Positions 20,776-30,951 are shown, counted from the stretch's first letter. The stretch: 64,000 nucleotides of DNA from Roseivivax halodurans JCM 10272 (GCF_000521785.1 NZ_JALZ01000009.1:62001-126000), one strand, 5' to 3'. Numbers and translations: made by a program. The notes: generated by a model from the letters alone, not told the origin.

Positions 20776-21924
20776 ATGACCCTGCCCCTCGCCGGCCTTG
20801 TCGTGCTCGACCTCACCCACGTTCTCGCGGGCCCCTTCGCCTCCATGACGCTCGCCGATCTCGGAGCCCGGGTGATCAAGGTCGAACGGCCGGGCATCGG
20901 CGACGACACCAGGGCCTTCCCGCCCTTCAAGGACGGGCGCAGCGCCTATTTTGCGGCGATCAATCACGGCAAGGCGTCGATCGCGCTCGACCTCAAGTCC
21001 GAGGATGGCCGCGAGACCTTCGAACGGCTGATGGCGCGCGCGGACGTCCTTCTGGAAAACAATCGCCCGGGCGCGATGGACCGGCTCGGTTACGGCTGGG
21101 AGGCGGTGCACGAGGCCTATCCCGCGCTTGTCTACGGTTCGGTGTCCGGCTTCGGACATACCGGGCCCGATGCCAAACGCCCTTCCTACGACATGGTCGC
21201 GCAGGCGCGTGGCGGGGTCATGTCGATCACCGGCGAGGAAGGGCGCGATCCTGTGCGGGTCGGGGCATCCATCGGCGACATCGCGGCCGGCATGTACCTT
21301 ACGCAGGGCGTTCTGGCGGCGCTCCTCGATCGCGAGCGCACGGGTCTAGGGCGGCGGGTCGACGTCTCGATGCTCGACAGCCAGCTCGCCCTCCTCGAGC
21401 ACGCCATCGCCATCGCCTCGGTGACGGGCAAGGCGCCCGGTCCCACGGGTGCGCGGCACCCCTCCATCGCGCCCTTCGAGACGTTTCATGCCAGCGACGG
21501 GCTCTTCGTGATCGCGGCGGGCAACGACACGCTCTTCGAGAAGCTCTGCGTCACACTCGGCCTGCCGATCTCGGACGATCCGCGCTTCGCCACCAACCCT
21601 GCAAGATGCGACAATGTGCGCCTGCTCAAACGGCTGATCGAGGCGGTGACACTCGAGCATCCCCGCGCGCATTGGATCGCGAAGCTGACCGCCGCGGGCA
21701 TCCCCACAGGCGCGATCCAGAGCGTCGACGAGGTCATGAAGGATCCGCAGATCATCGCCCGCAACATGGTCGTGGACGTGCTCGACCGGAACGGGCGGCA
21801 GGCCTACAAGGCCGCCGGAAATCCGATCAAGATGTCCGGTGCCGAGGACAAGACCAGCCGCGCGCCCGCGCCCGACCTCGACGGCAACCGGGGGGAGATC
21901 CTGCGCTGGCTCGACGGGAGCTGA
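20776..21924 (+). CDS. CaiB/BaiF family (class III) CoA transferase
   Basis: A 382-residue class III acyl-CoA transferase. The N-terminal PLAGLVVLDLTHVLAGPF, the conserved arginine/asparagine block LENNRPGAM, and the catalytic aspartate D168 in GASIGDIAAGMY are present. These enzymes move CoA between organic acids; this sequence alone does not tell the substrates. An upstream ATG 21 codons away has no family character. guaB lies divergent 280 bp upstream, and that gap shows no gene. It may be transcribed with the MarC gene 45 bp downstream. Confidence 0.9.
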   Translation: MTLPLAGLVVLDLTHVLAGPFASMTLADLGARVIKVERPGIGDDTRAFPPFKDGRSAYFAAINHGKASIALDLKSEDGRETFERLMARADVLLENNRPGAMDRLGYGWEAVHEAYPALVYGSVSGFGHTGPDAKRPSYDMVAQARGGVMSITGEEGRDPVRVGASIGDIAAGMYLTQGVLAALLDRERTGLGRRVDVSMLDSQLALLEHAIAIASVTGKAPGPTGARHPSIAPFETFHASDGLFVIAAGNDTLFEKLCVTLGLPISDDPRFATNPARCDNVRLLKRLIEAVTLEHPRAHWIAKLTAAGIPTGAIQSVDEVMKDPQIIARNMVVDVLDRNGRQAYKAAGNPIKMSGAEDKTSRAPAPDLDGNRGEILRWLDGS

Positions 21925-21969
21925 CGCGGGCACTTGTCGCGGACGGGCCGCCCCGCTAATCGCGTGGAC

Positions 21970-22617
21970 ATGGATATGGCCTTTCTCGTCTCAGCCTTCA
22001 TCACCCTCTTCGTGGTCATGGACCCGGTGGGCACGACGCCGGTATTCATATCGCTCACCCGCGGCATGTCAGCGGTCCAGCGGCGCACCATCGCGATCCG
22101 GTCCTGCGTCGTCGCGGGCGGCGTGCTATGCCTCTTCGCGTTCTTCGGCGAGGCAGTTCTCGGCTTCGTCGGGATCACCATGCCGGCCTTCCGGATCTCG
22201 GGCGGTCTGCTGCTGTTTCTCACCGCGCTCGACATGCTCTTCGAACGCCGCAACAAGCGCCGCGCCGACAAGGCCGAGGAAGCCGAAGCCGAGGAGGACG
22301 CCGAGGGGCCTGACCCATCCGTCTTCCCGATGGCGATCCCGCTGCTCGCCGGTCCCGGCGCGATCACGTCGGTCATCCTGCTGGTCGGACGCGCGGAGGA
22401 TGCCGCCACGACCGCGGCGATCCTCGGGGTGATGTTCGCGGTGCTGCTGATCGCGCTCCTGATGCTGCTCACCTCGGGTCTGATCGAGAAGGCCCTCGGG
22501 CGGATCGGGATCACCGTCGTGACCCGCCTCCTCGGCCTGCTGCTCGCCGCTTTGTCGGTGCAGTTCGTGGCGGATGGTCTTCTCGCCTTCGGCTTCGGCT
22601 CGCCCCAGGGCGGCTGA
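21970..22617 (+). CDS. MarC-family integral membrane protein
   Basis: A 215-residue inner-membrane protein with six predicted helices, opening MDMAFLVSAFITLFVVMDPV and carrying the family's PLLAGPGAI motif after a charged cytoplasmic loop (about 92-118, rich in E, K and A). MarC proteins were once thought to give multiple antibiotic resistance, but the function is unproven. The ATG at 21970 fits relatives; a GTG two codons upstream is also possible, and no clear ribosome site is seen. Confidence 0.85.
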   Translation: MDMAFLVSAFITLFVVMDPVGTTPVFISLTRGMSAVQRRTIAIRSCVVAGGVLCLFAFFGEAVLGFVGITMPAFRISGGLLLFLTALDMLFERRNKRRADKAEEAEAEEDAEGPDPSVFPMAIPLLAGPGAITSVILLVGRAEDAATTAAILGVMFAVLLIALLMLLTSGLIEKALGRIGITVVTRLLGLLLAALSVQFVADGLLAFGFGSPQGG

Positions 22618-22656
22618 GCCTTACCTTGGTCGCGGGGACCAACGCGGGAGCAGCTC

Positions 22657-23238
22657 ATGAGCGGAGACGACATCGGCACCTTGGTCTATCTCGGGCTTCT
22701 GGGCGCCGTGCTGATCTTCTGGCTCGTGGTTCAGGGCCGGAACTCCATGAACAAGATGCTGCAGCAGATGGCGGTCTGGGTGCTGATCTTCCTCGGGGTG
22801 ATCGCGGCGGTGGGTCTCTGGGGCGATATCCGCCAGACCGTGGCGCCTCAGCAGACCGTCATGGCGCGCGAGGGACGCATCGTCCTGCCCCGCGCTCCGG
22901 ACGGGCACTACTACGTCACGCTCGACGTCAACGGCGAGCCGCTCCGGTTCATGGTCGACACCGGAGCGAGCGGTACGGTGCTGACCAAGGCCGATGCCGA
23001 GAGGGCAGGCCTGCGGGAGGACGAATTCGCCTTCTATTCCGAAGCGATGACGGCGAACGGACCGGTCCGGACTGCCCCGGTCACGCTCGACCGCGTCTCG
23101 CTCGGGCCGTTCACGGACGAGGATGTCTCTGCCTATGTCAACGAAGGCGAGATGTCGCAATCGCTTCTCGGAATGAGCTACCTGCGCCGATACGCCCGCA
23201 TCGAGATCGCCGGCGGAGAATTGGTGCTGGAGCGCTGA
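22657..23238 (+). CDS. Membrane-anchored retropepsin-like aspartic protease (TIGR02281)
   Basis: A 193-residue protein with two N-terminal membrane helices (about 7-25 and 38-55) and a periplasmic retroviral-type aspartic protease domain. The active site is D101 in FMVDTGASGTVL. The second family landmark SLLGMSYLRRY is near residue 170. One such domain must dimerise to be active. Substrates are unknown. It is 39 bp after the MarC gene in the same direction, and it ends one base before the stop of holC on the other strand. Confidence 0.9.
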   Translation: MSGDDIGTLVYLGLLGAVLIFWLVVQGRNSMNKMLQQMAVWVLIFLGVIAAVGLWGDIRQTVAPQQTVMAREGRIVLPRAPDGHYYVTLDVNGEPLRFMVDTGASGTVLTKADAERAGLREDEFAFYSEAMTANGPVRTAPVTLDRVSLGPFTDEDVSAYVNEGEMSQSLLGMSYLRRYARIEIAGGELVLER

Positions 23239-23239
23239 T

Positions 23240-23707
23240 CTAGGTCCCGGCGCTCTCGGCCTTCTTCTCCCATCGGCCCGATTCCTCGGACCAGTAGGTC
23301 GCCGTGCAGCCGCCGCCCGTCAGCGTGCGCCACTGGCCGCGCGCCACTTGGACCGCGTCCGGGTCGTTGCCGTCGAAAAAGACGCAGACCCGCTCCAGCG
23401 CCTTCACTTCGTCCGGCGTTACCTCCGCTCCGTCCACGGTCATGAGACACGCAGGCTCGTTCGGCATCGCGTCGCCCTCGGTCAGCAGCACCGGCTGCAG
23501 GGCGTCGTGCGGCCCGCCCGACAGCCCGTGGGGCAGGAACCCGTCCTCCTGCCCCAGCCAGAGCCGCTGGTCGAGCCAGTCGAGCCGCGCGCGGTCGGTG
23601 CCGCGCACCACAACCCACCAGCCATTCGCGAGGGAGCGGTCGAGAAGCACCGGCAGCGCCTCTTCGAGGGGCCGCCGGGTCAGGTGGTAGAAGTAGGCGG
23701 CGCCCAT
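23240..23707 (-). CDS. holC: DNA polymerase III subunit chi
   Basis: The chi subunit links the clamp loader to single-strand binding protein at the replication fork. It is 155 residues long, starting MGAAYFYHLTRRPLEEALP with the family's central segment WLGQEDGFLPHG and a P-V-L-L-T block. A longer upstream reading frame overlaps pepA and is not used. It follows pepA by five bases, the usual alphaproteobacterial arrangement. Confidence 0.92.
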   Translation of the reverse strand: MGAAYFYHLTRRPLEEALPVLLDRSLANGWWVVVRGTDRARLDWLDQRLWLGQEDGFLPHGLSGGPHDALQPVLLTEGDAMPNEPACLMTVDGAEVTPDEVKALERVCVFFDGNDPDAVQVARGQWRTLTGGGCTATYWSEESGRWEKKAESAGT

Positions 23708-23712
23708 CCCGC

Positions 23713-25179
23713 TCAGGTCTCGTAGCGGTCCCGCACGAAGCGATTGAGTGCCATGACCCCCCAGCCGGTCGCCCCCTTTGGCGACAACGTCTGCTCGGAC
23801 GGGACATGCGCGACGCCGGCGATGTCGATGTGGATCCACGGGATCCCGTCCTTGACGAACCGGTGCAGGAATTCTGCCGCGGTGATCGATCCGGCGGCGC
23901 GTCCGCCCGCATTCTTCACATCGGCGATGTCGGACTTCATGAGATCTGCGTAGGACTTGCCCAGAGGCATTTGCCAGGCCCCCTCGCCTTCTGCTTTCGC
24001 CGCCTTGCCGAAGGCCTGCCCGAAGGCCTCATCGGTCGCGTAATAGGCCGCGTTGTCGTTGCCGAGCGCGATGATGCAGGCGCCGGTGAGGGTCGCGAGA
24101 TCGACGATGCCCGCCGGCTTGTAGGTCTCCTGCGCGTACCAGAGCACATCGGCGAGAACGAGGCGTCCCTCGGCGTCGGTGTTGATCACCTCGATGGTGT
24201 CGCCTTTCATCGAGGTCAAGACGTCGCCGGGCCGGTAGGCGCGGCCGTCCGGCATGTTCTCGACGAGCCCCACGAGCCCGATCACGTTCGCCTTCGCGCC
24301 GCGGCCCGCCAGCGCCATCATGGTGCCGGCGACCGTACCCGCGCCGCCCATGTCCATGGTCATCGATTCCATCCCGGCGCCGGGCTTGATGGAGATGCCG
24401 CCAGTATCGAACACGACGCCCTTGCCGACGAGCGCGAGCGGCGGCTCGTCGCCCCCCTTCATCCACTTCATGACAACGAGCTTCGCTGGCGTCTCCGACC
24501 CGCGGGCGACGGCGAGGAGCGCCCCCATGCCGAGCCGTTCCATCTCGTCCTCGTCGATCACCTCGACTTCGAGACCGACCCTCTCGAGGGCCACGAGCCG
24601 GTCTGCGAACTCGGTCGTCGACAGGACGTTGGCCGGCTCGTTCACCAGATCGCGAGTGAACACCACGGCCTCGGCCACCGCGCGGCACGAGGCGAATGCG
24701 GCCTCGGCCTCGTCGGGCTTCGAGACGTGAACCACTGCGGGAGCCAGCGCGCCGTTCTTTTCGGATTTGTACGTCGTGAAGCTGTAGCTGCGCAGCGCCA
24801 GACCGAGCGCGATCTCATGTGCATTCTTCGTGCTTTCCGCGAGCAGGATGACACCCTTGGTGCCGGCGGCCTTGGCGATGGCGGCGCCGGCCTTACGCGC
24901 CTCCTCGACGCTTGGCCGGCGGGAGAGGCGGACGAGGTCCACGCCGTCGGCCGCAAGTCCCGCGGGAAAGCCGAGCGACAGCATCTCCCCGGTCTTCTTC
25001 TTGCTCCACGCCTCCGAGTCCAGGGCGCGGGCGACAGCGCCCTTCGTCAGGCGGTTGAGACGCCTCGCCCCCGGGCTGAGCGTGCCGTCCTCCGGGATGA
25101 GAACCGCGATGCGGCCCTCGGCCTCGGGCAGCGCGTCCATGTCGGTCGCCTGAAAGCTGATCTCGCGGAGGTCGGTCAT
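23713..25179 (-). CDS. pepA: Leucyl (cytosol) aminopeptidase PepA
   Basis: M17 family two-metal aminopeptidase, 488 residues. The catalytic domain has GKGVVFDTGGISIKPG with the metal-binding lysine and aspartate, MTMDMGGAG, and the signature NTDAEGRLVLAD. The C-terminus has GATGWGV. The start is the ATG giving MTDLREISFQATDMD; an in-frame upstream extension of about 100 codons looks non-coding. It cuts N-terminal residues from peptides, and in some bacteria it also binds DNA. It is divergent from lptF across 189 bp. Confidence 0.95.
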   Translation of the reverse strand: MTDLREISFQATDMDALPEAEGRIAVLIPEDGTLSPGARRLNRLTKGAVARALDSEAWSKKKTGEMLSLGFPAGLAADGVDLVRLSRRPSVEEARKAGAAIAKAAGTKGVILLAESTKNAHEIALGLALRSYSFTTYKSEKNGALAPAVVHVSKPDEAEAAFASCRAVAEAVVFTRDLVNEPANVLSTTEFADRLVALERVGLEVEVIDEDEMERLGMGALLAVARGSETPAKLVVMKWMKGGDEPPLALVGKGVVFDTGGISIKPGAGMESMTMDMGGAGTVAGTMMALAGRGAKANVIGLVGLVENMPDGRAYRPGDVLTSMKGDTIEVINTDAEGRLVLADVLWYAQETYKPAGIVDLATLTGACIIALGNDNAAYYATDEAFGQAFGKAAKAEGEGAWQMPLGKSYADLMKSDIADVKNAGGRAAGSITAAEFLHRFVKDGIPWIHIDIAGVAHVPSEQTLSPKGATGWGVMALNRFVRDRYET

Positions 25180-25368
25180 GAACGCATGTCCTTCGTTGCA
25201 ACGTCTCGACGATGGCCTACCGGCTCGTTTCCGCAAAGGCCAGAGCGGGCTGACGGGATGCCAGGACGCGCGGCTTTGTGCCCGCCCCTGCGCGCGGCGC
25301 ACCTTTTCGCCCCTCGCAAGCTGGTCTAGGGTCGCCGCGACACCATCAGGCGGCAAGCGGGAGGCAAC

Positions 25369-26496
25369 GTGGCGAGATTCGACAGATACATGCTGTCGCG
25401 GTTCCTCGTGCTCTTCGGCTTCTTTGCGCTGGTGCTGGTCTCGGTCTACTGGGTGAACCGCGCGGTGATGCTGTTCGACCGTCTTATCGGAGACGGGCAT
25501 TCGGCGGGCATCTTCCTCGAGTTCACGGCGCTGTCCCTTCCGAACGTTATCCGGCTCGTCCTGCCGATGGCAGCCTTCGCGGCGACGACCTACGTCACCA
25601 ACCGCCTGACCTCGGATTCGGAGATGGCGGTGGTGCAGGCGACGGGCTATTCGCCCTGGCGGCTGGCACGCCCGGCCTTCGTCTTCGGGCTGATGGTGAT
25701 GGCGATGATGCTGGTCCTTTCACACGTTCTCGTGCCGGCGTCGCTCGGCCAGCTGCGCGAGCGCGAGGGCGAGATCGCGGAATCGGTCTCCGCACAGCTC
25801 TTGCGGGAGGGCCAGTTCCTCCACCCGTCGGCCGACGTCACCTTCTACATCCGCGACATCACCGCGGATGGCGAATTGACCGACGTCTTCCTCTCGGACC
25901 GGCGCCAGGAGGGGCGGAACGTGACCTACACCGCCGACAGCGCGTATGTCCTCCGAGAGGACGGCGCCACCAACCTCGTCATGCTGAACGGGCTCGCCCA
26001 GACGCTCGACCTCGACACGGAGCGCTTGTCGACGACAACGTTCTCGGATCTCACCTACGATATCTCGGGGCTGGTCGCGTCTGGAGGCAGCCAGCGGCCG
26101 CGGACCTACGCGATGTCCACCTGGAACATGCTGACCCGGACCGAGGAGATGGCGGAGCTGGCGGACGACCCCGTAGGCGAAGTGCTCGAAGAGGCGCATG
26201 GCCGTTTCCAGCAGCCTCTTCTCGCGCTCGTCGCAGCTCTGATCGGGTATGCGGCGCTGATGGTCGGCGGGTATTCGCGGTTCGGCCTCGGCCGGCAGAT
26301 CGTCTTCGCGATATTCCTTCTGGTCGTGGTGAAGCTCACCGAGAGCCTCGTGACCACCCCGGTGCGCGCCAACGCGATGCTCTGGCCGCTGATCTATCTT
26401 CCGACGCTCGTGGGCCTCGGCATCACCGCCGCGCTCCTACACGTGGCCAGCAGACCCTTCCGGCCCGCCCGCGCGTCCTCCGAGGCCGCGGCATGA
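25369..26496 (+). CDS. lptF: LPS export ABC transporter permease LptF
   Basis: An inner-membrane permease that with LptG and LptB extracts LPS and passes it to LptC. It is 375 residues long: three N-terminal helices, a periplasmic jellyroll domain of about 150 residues, and three C-terminal helices ending near residue 360. It starts with GTG preceded by GAGG, and encodes MARFDRYMLSRFL. Its stop overlaps the lptG start (ATGA). Confidence 0.95.
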   Translation: MARFDRYMLSRFLVLFGFFALVLVSVYWVNRAVMLFDRLIGDGHSAGIFLEFTALSLPNVIRLVLPMAAFAATTYVTNRLTSDSEMAVVQATGYSPWRLARPAFVFGLMVMAMMLVLSHVLVPASLGQLREREGEIAESVSAQLLREGQFLHPSADVTFYIRDITADGELTDVFLSDRRQEGRNVTYTADSAYVLREDGATNLVMLNGLAQTLDLDTERLSTTTFSDLTYDISGLVASGGSQRPRTYAMSTWNMLTRTEEMAELADDPVGEVLEEAHGRFQQPLLALVAALIGYAALMVGGYSRFGLGRQIVFAIFLLVVVKLTESLVTTPVRANAMLWPLIYLPTLVGLGITAALLHVASRPFRPARASSEAAA

Positions 26497-27587
26497 CCCT
26501 GCATACCTATTTCGCGCGCCGTTTCCTGTCGATGTTCGCCGGAATCCTGGCGGCGTTCGTGCTGTTCCTCGGGCTTCTCGACCTCGTGGAACAGCTCCGC
26601 CGCTTCGATGGAGAGGTGAGCTTCGGCCGCGTGGTCGTGCTGGTGCTGCTCAACGCGCCCGCATCGCTCTACGAGATGCTGCCGCTCATCATGATCCTTG
26701 CCTCCGTCGCGGTCTTCCTGAGCCTCGCGCGCTCATCGGAACTCGTGGTGGCACGGGCTGCCGGTCGCTCGGGCCTCGTGACCCTCGTCGGGCCCGCGAC
26801 CATCGCCGCCGTCATCGGCCTCGTCGCGGTTGCCTTGATGAACCCGATCGCCGCGGCCACGTCGAAGCGGTTCGACACCCTCTCCGAGCAATATTCGAGC
26901 GGCGACAACGACGTGCTCTCGATCGGCTCGGAAGGGCTTTGGTTGCGGCAGGGCGATATCGCTGGACAGACGGTGATCCGCGCGGCGCGCGCCAATGCCG
27001 ACGCCACGACGCTCTACGACGTGAGCTTCGTCACGTACGACCGTGACGTCGGTCCGGTGCGGCGGATCGAAGCCGAGGAGGCGAAGCTCGGTGACGGCCA
27101 CTGGATGCTGACCGACGCGAAGTCCTGGCCGCTGGCGCCGGGGCAGAACCCTGAGGCGCTGTCCGAGCGCTTCCCGTCGCTCGAGATCGCCTCGACCCTG
27201 ACGCGCGACAATATCCGCGACCGGTTCGGACGCCCCTCGTCGGTGTCGATCTGGGCGCTGCCGGCCTACATCTCGGATCTCGAACAGGCTGGCTTCTCCG
27301 CGCGCCGCCACCTCGTCTGGTTCTGGATGGAAATGGCGCGGCCGCTCTTCCTCGTCGCGCTCGTACTCGTCGGTGCCGGGTTCACCATGCGCCATTCGCG
27401 CCTCGGGCGGTCCGGTCTTTCGACGCTGACCGCGGTGCTGCTCGGCTTCGGTCTCTACTACATCCGGAATTTCGCGCAGGTTTTGGGGGAAACCGGGCAG
27501 TTGCCCGCGCTCGCGGCCGCATGGGTGCCTCCCGTGGCCTCGTTCCTGCTCGCCATCGGCTTGATCCTGCAACAGGAGGACGGATGA
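26493..27587 (+). CDS. lptG: LPS export ABC transporter permease LptG
   Basis: Partner permease of LptF, 364 residues with the same 3+3 helix layout around a periplasmic domain. It begins MTLHTYFARRFLSMFAGILA and has the conserved DLVEQLRRF segment after helix 1. It overlaps lptF and lptD by four bases each, so the three products are coupled. lptB and lptC are not in the window. Confidence 0.95.
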   Translation: MTLHTYFARRFLSMFAGILAAFVLFLGLLDLVEQLRRFDGEVSFGRVVVLVLLNAPASLYEMLPLIMILASVAVFLSLARSSELVVARAAGRSGLVTLVGPATIAAVIGLVAVALMNPIAAATSKRFDTLSEQYSSGDNDVLSIGSEGLWLRQGDIAGQTVIRAARANADATTLYDVSFVTYDRDVGPVRRIEAEEAKLGDGHWMLTDAKSWPLAPGQNPEALSERFPSLEIASTLTRDNIRDRFGRPSSVSIWALPAYISDLEQAGFSARRHLVWFWMEMARPLFLVALVLVGAGFTMRHSRLGRSGLSTLTAVLLGFGLYYIRNFAQVLGETGQLPALAAAWVPPVASFLLAIGLILQQEDG

Positions 27588-29728
27588 AGCGTCTTGTTCT
27601 CGCGCTCGCGCTCCTCTGGACCGGTCCGCTCTCGGCACAGACCGAGCAGGCGCAAGCGCCTGCTTTGCTCGTGGCAGACAGCGTCACGGTCGAAAACCGC
27701 TCGAGACTCATAGCAACGGGCAACGTCGAGGCCCTGCACGACGGCACGCGTCTTCGGGCGGAGCGGATCGTCTACGATCAAGCGACAGGAGCCTTGCGGA
27801 TCGACGGCCCCATCCGCATCACCGATCCCGACGGCACGATCCTCGTCGCCGACACGGCCGAGCTCGACGAGGATTTCGAGAACGGCCTCCTCCGCGGCGC
27901 GCGCCTCGTGCTCGATGAACAGCTGCAGCTCGCCTCGGTGGAGGCCCGCCGCGTCGACGGTCGTTACACCTCCCTCAACCGCGTGGCGGTGACATCGTGT
28001 CAGGTGTGCGGACCTGGCCAGGTGCCCCTTTGGCAGATCCGGGCAAGCCGGGTCGTTCACGACGAGGTCGAGCAGCAGATCTACTTCGACAACGCGCAGT
28101 TCCGCGTGCTGGACGTGCCGCTGGTCTACTTTCCGCGTCTGCGCGTTCCGGACCCTACGCTCGAACGCGCCCGCGGCTTCCTGACGCCGTCGGTCCGCAG
28201 CTCCACCCTGCTCGGCTTCGGCATAAAGACTCCCTATTTCGTCCCCCTCGGGCGCCACCAGGACCTGACCTTCACACCCTATCTGTCGCCCGTGACCCGC
28301 ACCCTCGAGACGCGGTATCGCCGCGCCTTCGCCTACGGCGACATCGAGGTGAACACCGCGGTCAGTCAGGATACCCTGGTGTCCAAGGAAACCCGAGCCT
28401 ATCTCTTTGCGCAGGGCAGTTTCGAGCTGCCGCGCCGGTTCACGCTCGACTTCGACATCGAGACGACGACCGACGAGGCCTATCTCAACGATTACGATTA
28501 TTCCGGGAAGGACCGGCTCGACAGCGCGATCACGCTGTCTAGGGCCACGCCATTGTCCTTCTTCTCGGCCGAGCTGGTCCACTACCAGACCCTGCGCGAC
28601 AGCGAGCGCGACAGCACGCAGCCGACCATCGTGCTCCATTCGGAATACGAACGCCGGTTTCCCGATCTCTGGGGGGGCGAGTTGCGGCTCGGCACGGTCA
28701 GCCAGGGACATTACCGGTATTCCGATCTCGACACCGACAGCACCGACCCGGACGATATCGTCGACGGCCGGGACGTCGCGCGCATCACCGCCGAAGCGTC
28801 GTGGCGCCGGCGCTGGACCCTGACCGGCGGCGTGCGCGCCGGCGTGACGACGCAGGCCTGGGCAGATCAGTTCTGGATCGCGCAGGATGCAACCTCCGAC
28901 GAGAAAGCCAGCCAGCTTACCCCGGCCGTCGCGGTCGAACTTCGCTGGCCCTGGACAAGGTCGGGTGGCGACGGGTCGCATTCGCTGATCGAACCCATTC
29001 TGCAGACGGCCTGGATCGGCGGCGATCGTCCCGACATCGCCAACGACGAAAGCACGCGGGTAGAGTTCGACGAGGGCAACCTCCTGGCCCTCTCGCGCTT
29101 CCCGGCCGCCGACCGGCGCGAGCGCGGCAGGGTCTCGGCCGCTGGCCTGCGCTACACGCACGAAGACCCGTCCGGCTGGTCCGGCGGTCTGACCTTCGGC
29201 CGCCTCTGGCGCGAGAATGCCGATCCCTCCTTCACGCCCAGTTCGGGCCTCGATGAAGAGAACTCCGACATCCTCGTTGCGGGATACCTCGCGAACCGGG
29301 AAGGCCTGGCGCTGACCGCGCGTGGATTGCTCGACGAGACCGAGGGCAGCTTCACCAAGGCCGAGGCCCGGCTAGACTGGCAAACCATGACCTTTGGCCT
29401 CGGCGCCTCGTATCTGCTTGTGCGTGCGGACGCGGCCGAGGATCGCGGCGGGCAGACATCGGAATGGAGCCTCGACGGCGCCTACGACATCGACGACACT
29501 TGGTCGACGGCGGCATTCGGCCGCTACGATCTCTCCGGCAACCGCTTTGCGCGCGCGGGGCTCGGGGTCGTCTACGAAAATGAATGCGTCAGCGCCAATT
29601 TCACGGTCGAGCGCCGATTTGCCTCGTCCACCACGTTAGAACCCTCGACTGATTTCGGCTTGACCGTCGCGCTGAAGGGCTTCAGCACCGGCGGCAGCGC
29701 GAAGGAGTACCGCCGCACATGTTCGTAG
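27584..29728 (+). CDS. lptD: LPS-assembly outer-membrane protein LptD
   Basis: Outer-membrane translocon that inserts LPS into the outer leaflet. It is 714 residues long: signal peptide (1 to about 22, MKRLVLALALLWTGPLSAQT), an N-terminal OstA-like jellyroll with repeats such as TGNVEALHDGTRL, and a C-terminal beta barrel rich in alternating aromatic residues. A C-x2-C (TSCQVCG) near residue 142 and a cysteine near each end could form the disulfides that LptD needs. It overlaps surA by 10 bases. Confidence 0.95.
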   Translation: MKRLVLALALLWTGPLSAQTEQAQAPALLVADSVTVENRSRLIATGNVEALHDGTRLRAERIVYDQATGALRIDGPIRITDPDGTILVADTAELDEDFENGLLRGARLVLDEQLQLASVEARRVDGRYTSLNRVAVTSCQVCGPGQVPLWQIRASRVVHDEVEQQIYFDNAQFRVLDVPLVYFPRLRVPDPTLERARGFLTPSVRSSTLLGFGIKTPYFVPLGRHQDLTFTPYLSPVTRTLETRYRRAFAYGDIEVNTAVSQDTLVSKETRAYLFAQGSFELPRRFTLDFDIETTTDEAYLNDYDYSGKDRLDSAITLSRATPLSFFSAELVHYQTLRDSERDSTQPTIVLHSEYERRFPDLWGGELRLGTVSQGHYRYSDLDTDSTDPDDIVDGRDVARITAEASWRRRWTLTGGVRAGVTTQAWADQFWIAQDATSDEKASQLTPAVAVELRWPWTRSGGDGSHSLIEPILQTAWIGGDRPDIANDESTRVEFDEGNLLALSRFPAADRRERGRVSAAGLRYTHEDPSGWSGGLTFGRLWRENADPSFTPSSGLDEENSDILVAGYLANREGLALTARGLLDETEGSFTKAEARLDWQTMTFGLGASYLLVRADAAEDRGGQTSEWSLDGAYDIDDTWSTAAFGRYDLSGNRFARAGLGVVYENECVSANFTVERRFASSTTLEPSTDFGLTVALKGFSTGGSAKEYRRTCS

Positions 29729-30951
29729 TTCCCTCCCGTCTTCTGACCTCTCTGGTTCTCGCTGCCGGCGTGGCGGTGTCGCCCGTGACGACGGCGGCCC
29801 AAAACCTCTTCGCTCCGGCGATCACCGTCGACGAACAGGTGATCACCGCATACGAGCTTCAGCAGCGAGCCCGCATGCTCGAGGTGCTCAACGCGCCCGG
29901 GGATCCCAACGAAGCCGCCCGCGAGAACCTGATTGAGGAACGCCTGCAACTGGCCGCGGCGCGGCGTGCAGGGATCGCCCCGACCGAGGAGGAGATCCTG
30001 GACGGGATGGCCGAATTCGCCGGCCGGGCGGATCTCAGCCGCGAGGAATTCGTCCAACGCCTGTCGCAGGCCGGTATCGCGGAGCAGACCTTCCGGGACT
30101 TCGTGCGCGCCGGTGTCTCCTGGCGGCAATTCGTCCGGCAACGCTTCGCGGCCGACGCCAATGTCGCCGAAGCCAAGGTGGACCGCGCCCTCGAGGGAGG
30201 CGCAGTCTCGTCGAATATCCGCGTCCTCGTGTCCGAAATCATCATTCCCGCGCCGCCCCCGCAAGCCGCGGAGGCCCGCGCCATCGCGGAGCAGATCTCG
30301 ACCTACACGAGCGAAGCGCAGTTCTCGGCCGCGGCCCGCGAATATTCCGCGACCGCGACGCGCGAACAGGGCGGCCGGCTGCCGTGGCAGGACATCACCG
30401 ACCTTCCGCCGCAGCTGCGTCCGATCCTGCTGAACCTCGAACCGGGAGAGGTCAGCGCTCCGCTTCCGATCCAGAACGGCGTCGCTCTGTTCCAGCTCCG
30501 CGGGATCGAGGAATCCGGCACCTCCGCGCCCGAGATCGCGGAGCTCGAATATGCCGCCTACTACATTGCGGGCGGCCGCTCGCGTGAGGCGCTCGCGCGC
30601 GCCCGCGTCGTCGCGAGCCAAGCCGATCGCTGCGACGATCTCTACGGAATCGCGAAGGGCCAGCCGGCCAACGTCCTCGAGGTCCGCTCCGGACCGCCCT
30701 CGTCCCTGCCGACCGACATCGCGCTCGAACTCTCCAAGCTGGATCCGGGCGAGACCTCTTCGGCGCTGACGCGCAACAACGGTCAGACGCTCGTGCTGCT
30801 CATGCTGTGCAGCCGCTCGGAAGAGGTCGCGGAGGACGAGGACGCCCGGCGCAACGAGGTCCGGCTCGGTCTCCGGAACCGCCGGGTCCAGCAACTTGCC
30901 GAGAACTACCTGGCGGAACTCCGCGCCAACGCCCGCATCGTCGAAAGATGA
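29719..30951 (+). CDS. surA: SurA-like periplasmic peptidyl-prolyl isomerase/chaperone
   Basis: A 410-residue exported protein: signal peptide (cleaved near residue 27, TTAAQ), SurA N-terminal helical domain (about 35-165) and one parvulin-like domain (about 170-285, with SEIIIPAP and the GGRLPW motif). The C-terminal part is a second, degenerate parvulin region. SurA chaperones outer-membrane proteins, LptD included, so its place directly after lptD fits. It overlaps lptD and pdxA. Confidence 0.9.
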   Translation: MFVVPSRLLTSLVLAAGVAVSPVTTAAQNLFAPAITVDEQVITAYELQQRARMLEVLNAPGDPNEAARENLIEERLQLAAARRAGIAPTEEEILDGMAEFAGRADLSREEFVQRLSQAGIAEQTFRDFVRAGVSWRQFVRQRFAADANVAEAKVDRALEGGAVSSNIRVLVSEIIIPAPPPQAAEARAIAEQISTYTSEAQFSAAAREYSATATREQGGRLPWQDITDLPPQLRPILLNLEPGEVSAPLPIQNGVALFQLRGIEESGTSAPEIAELEYAAYYIAGGRSREALARARVVASQADRCDDLYGIAKGQPANVLEVRSGPPSSLPTDIALELSKLDPGETSSALTRNNGQTLVLLMLCSRSEEVAEDEDARRNEVRLGLRNRRVQQLAENYLAELRANARIVER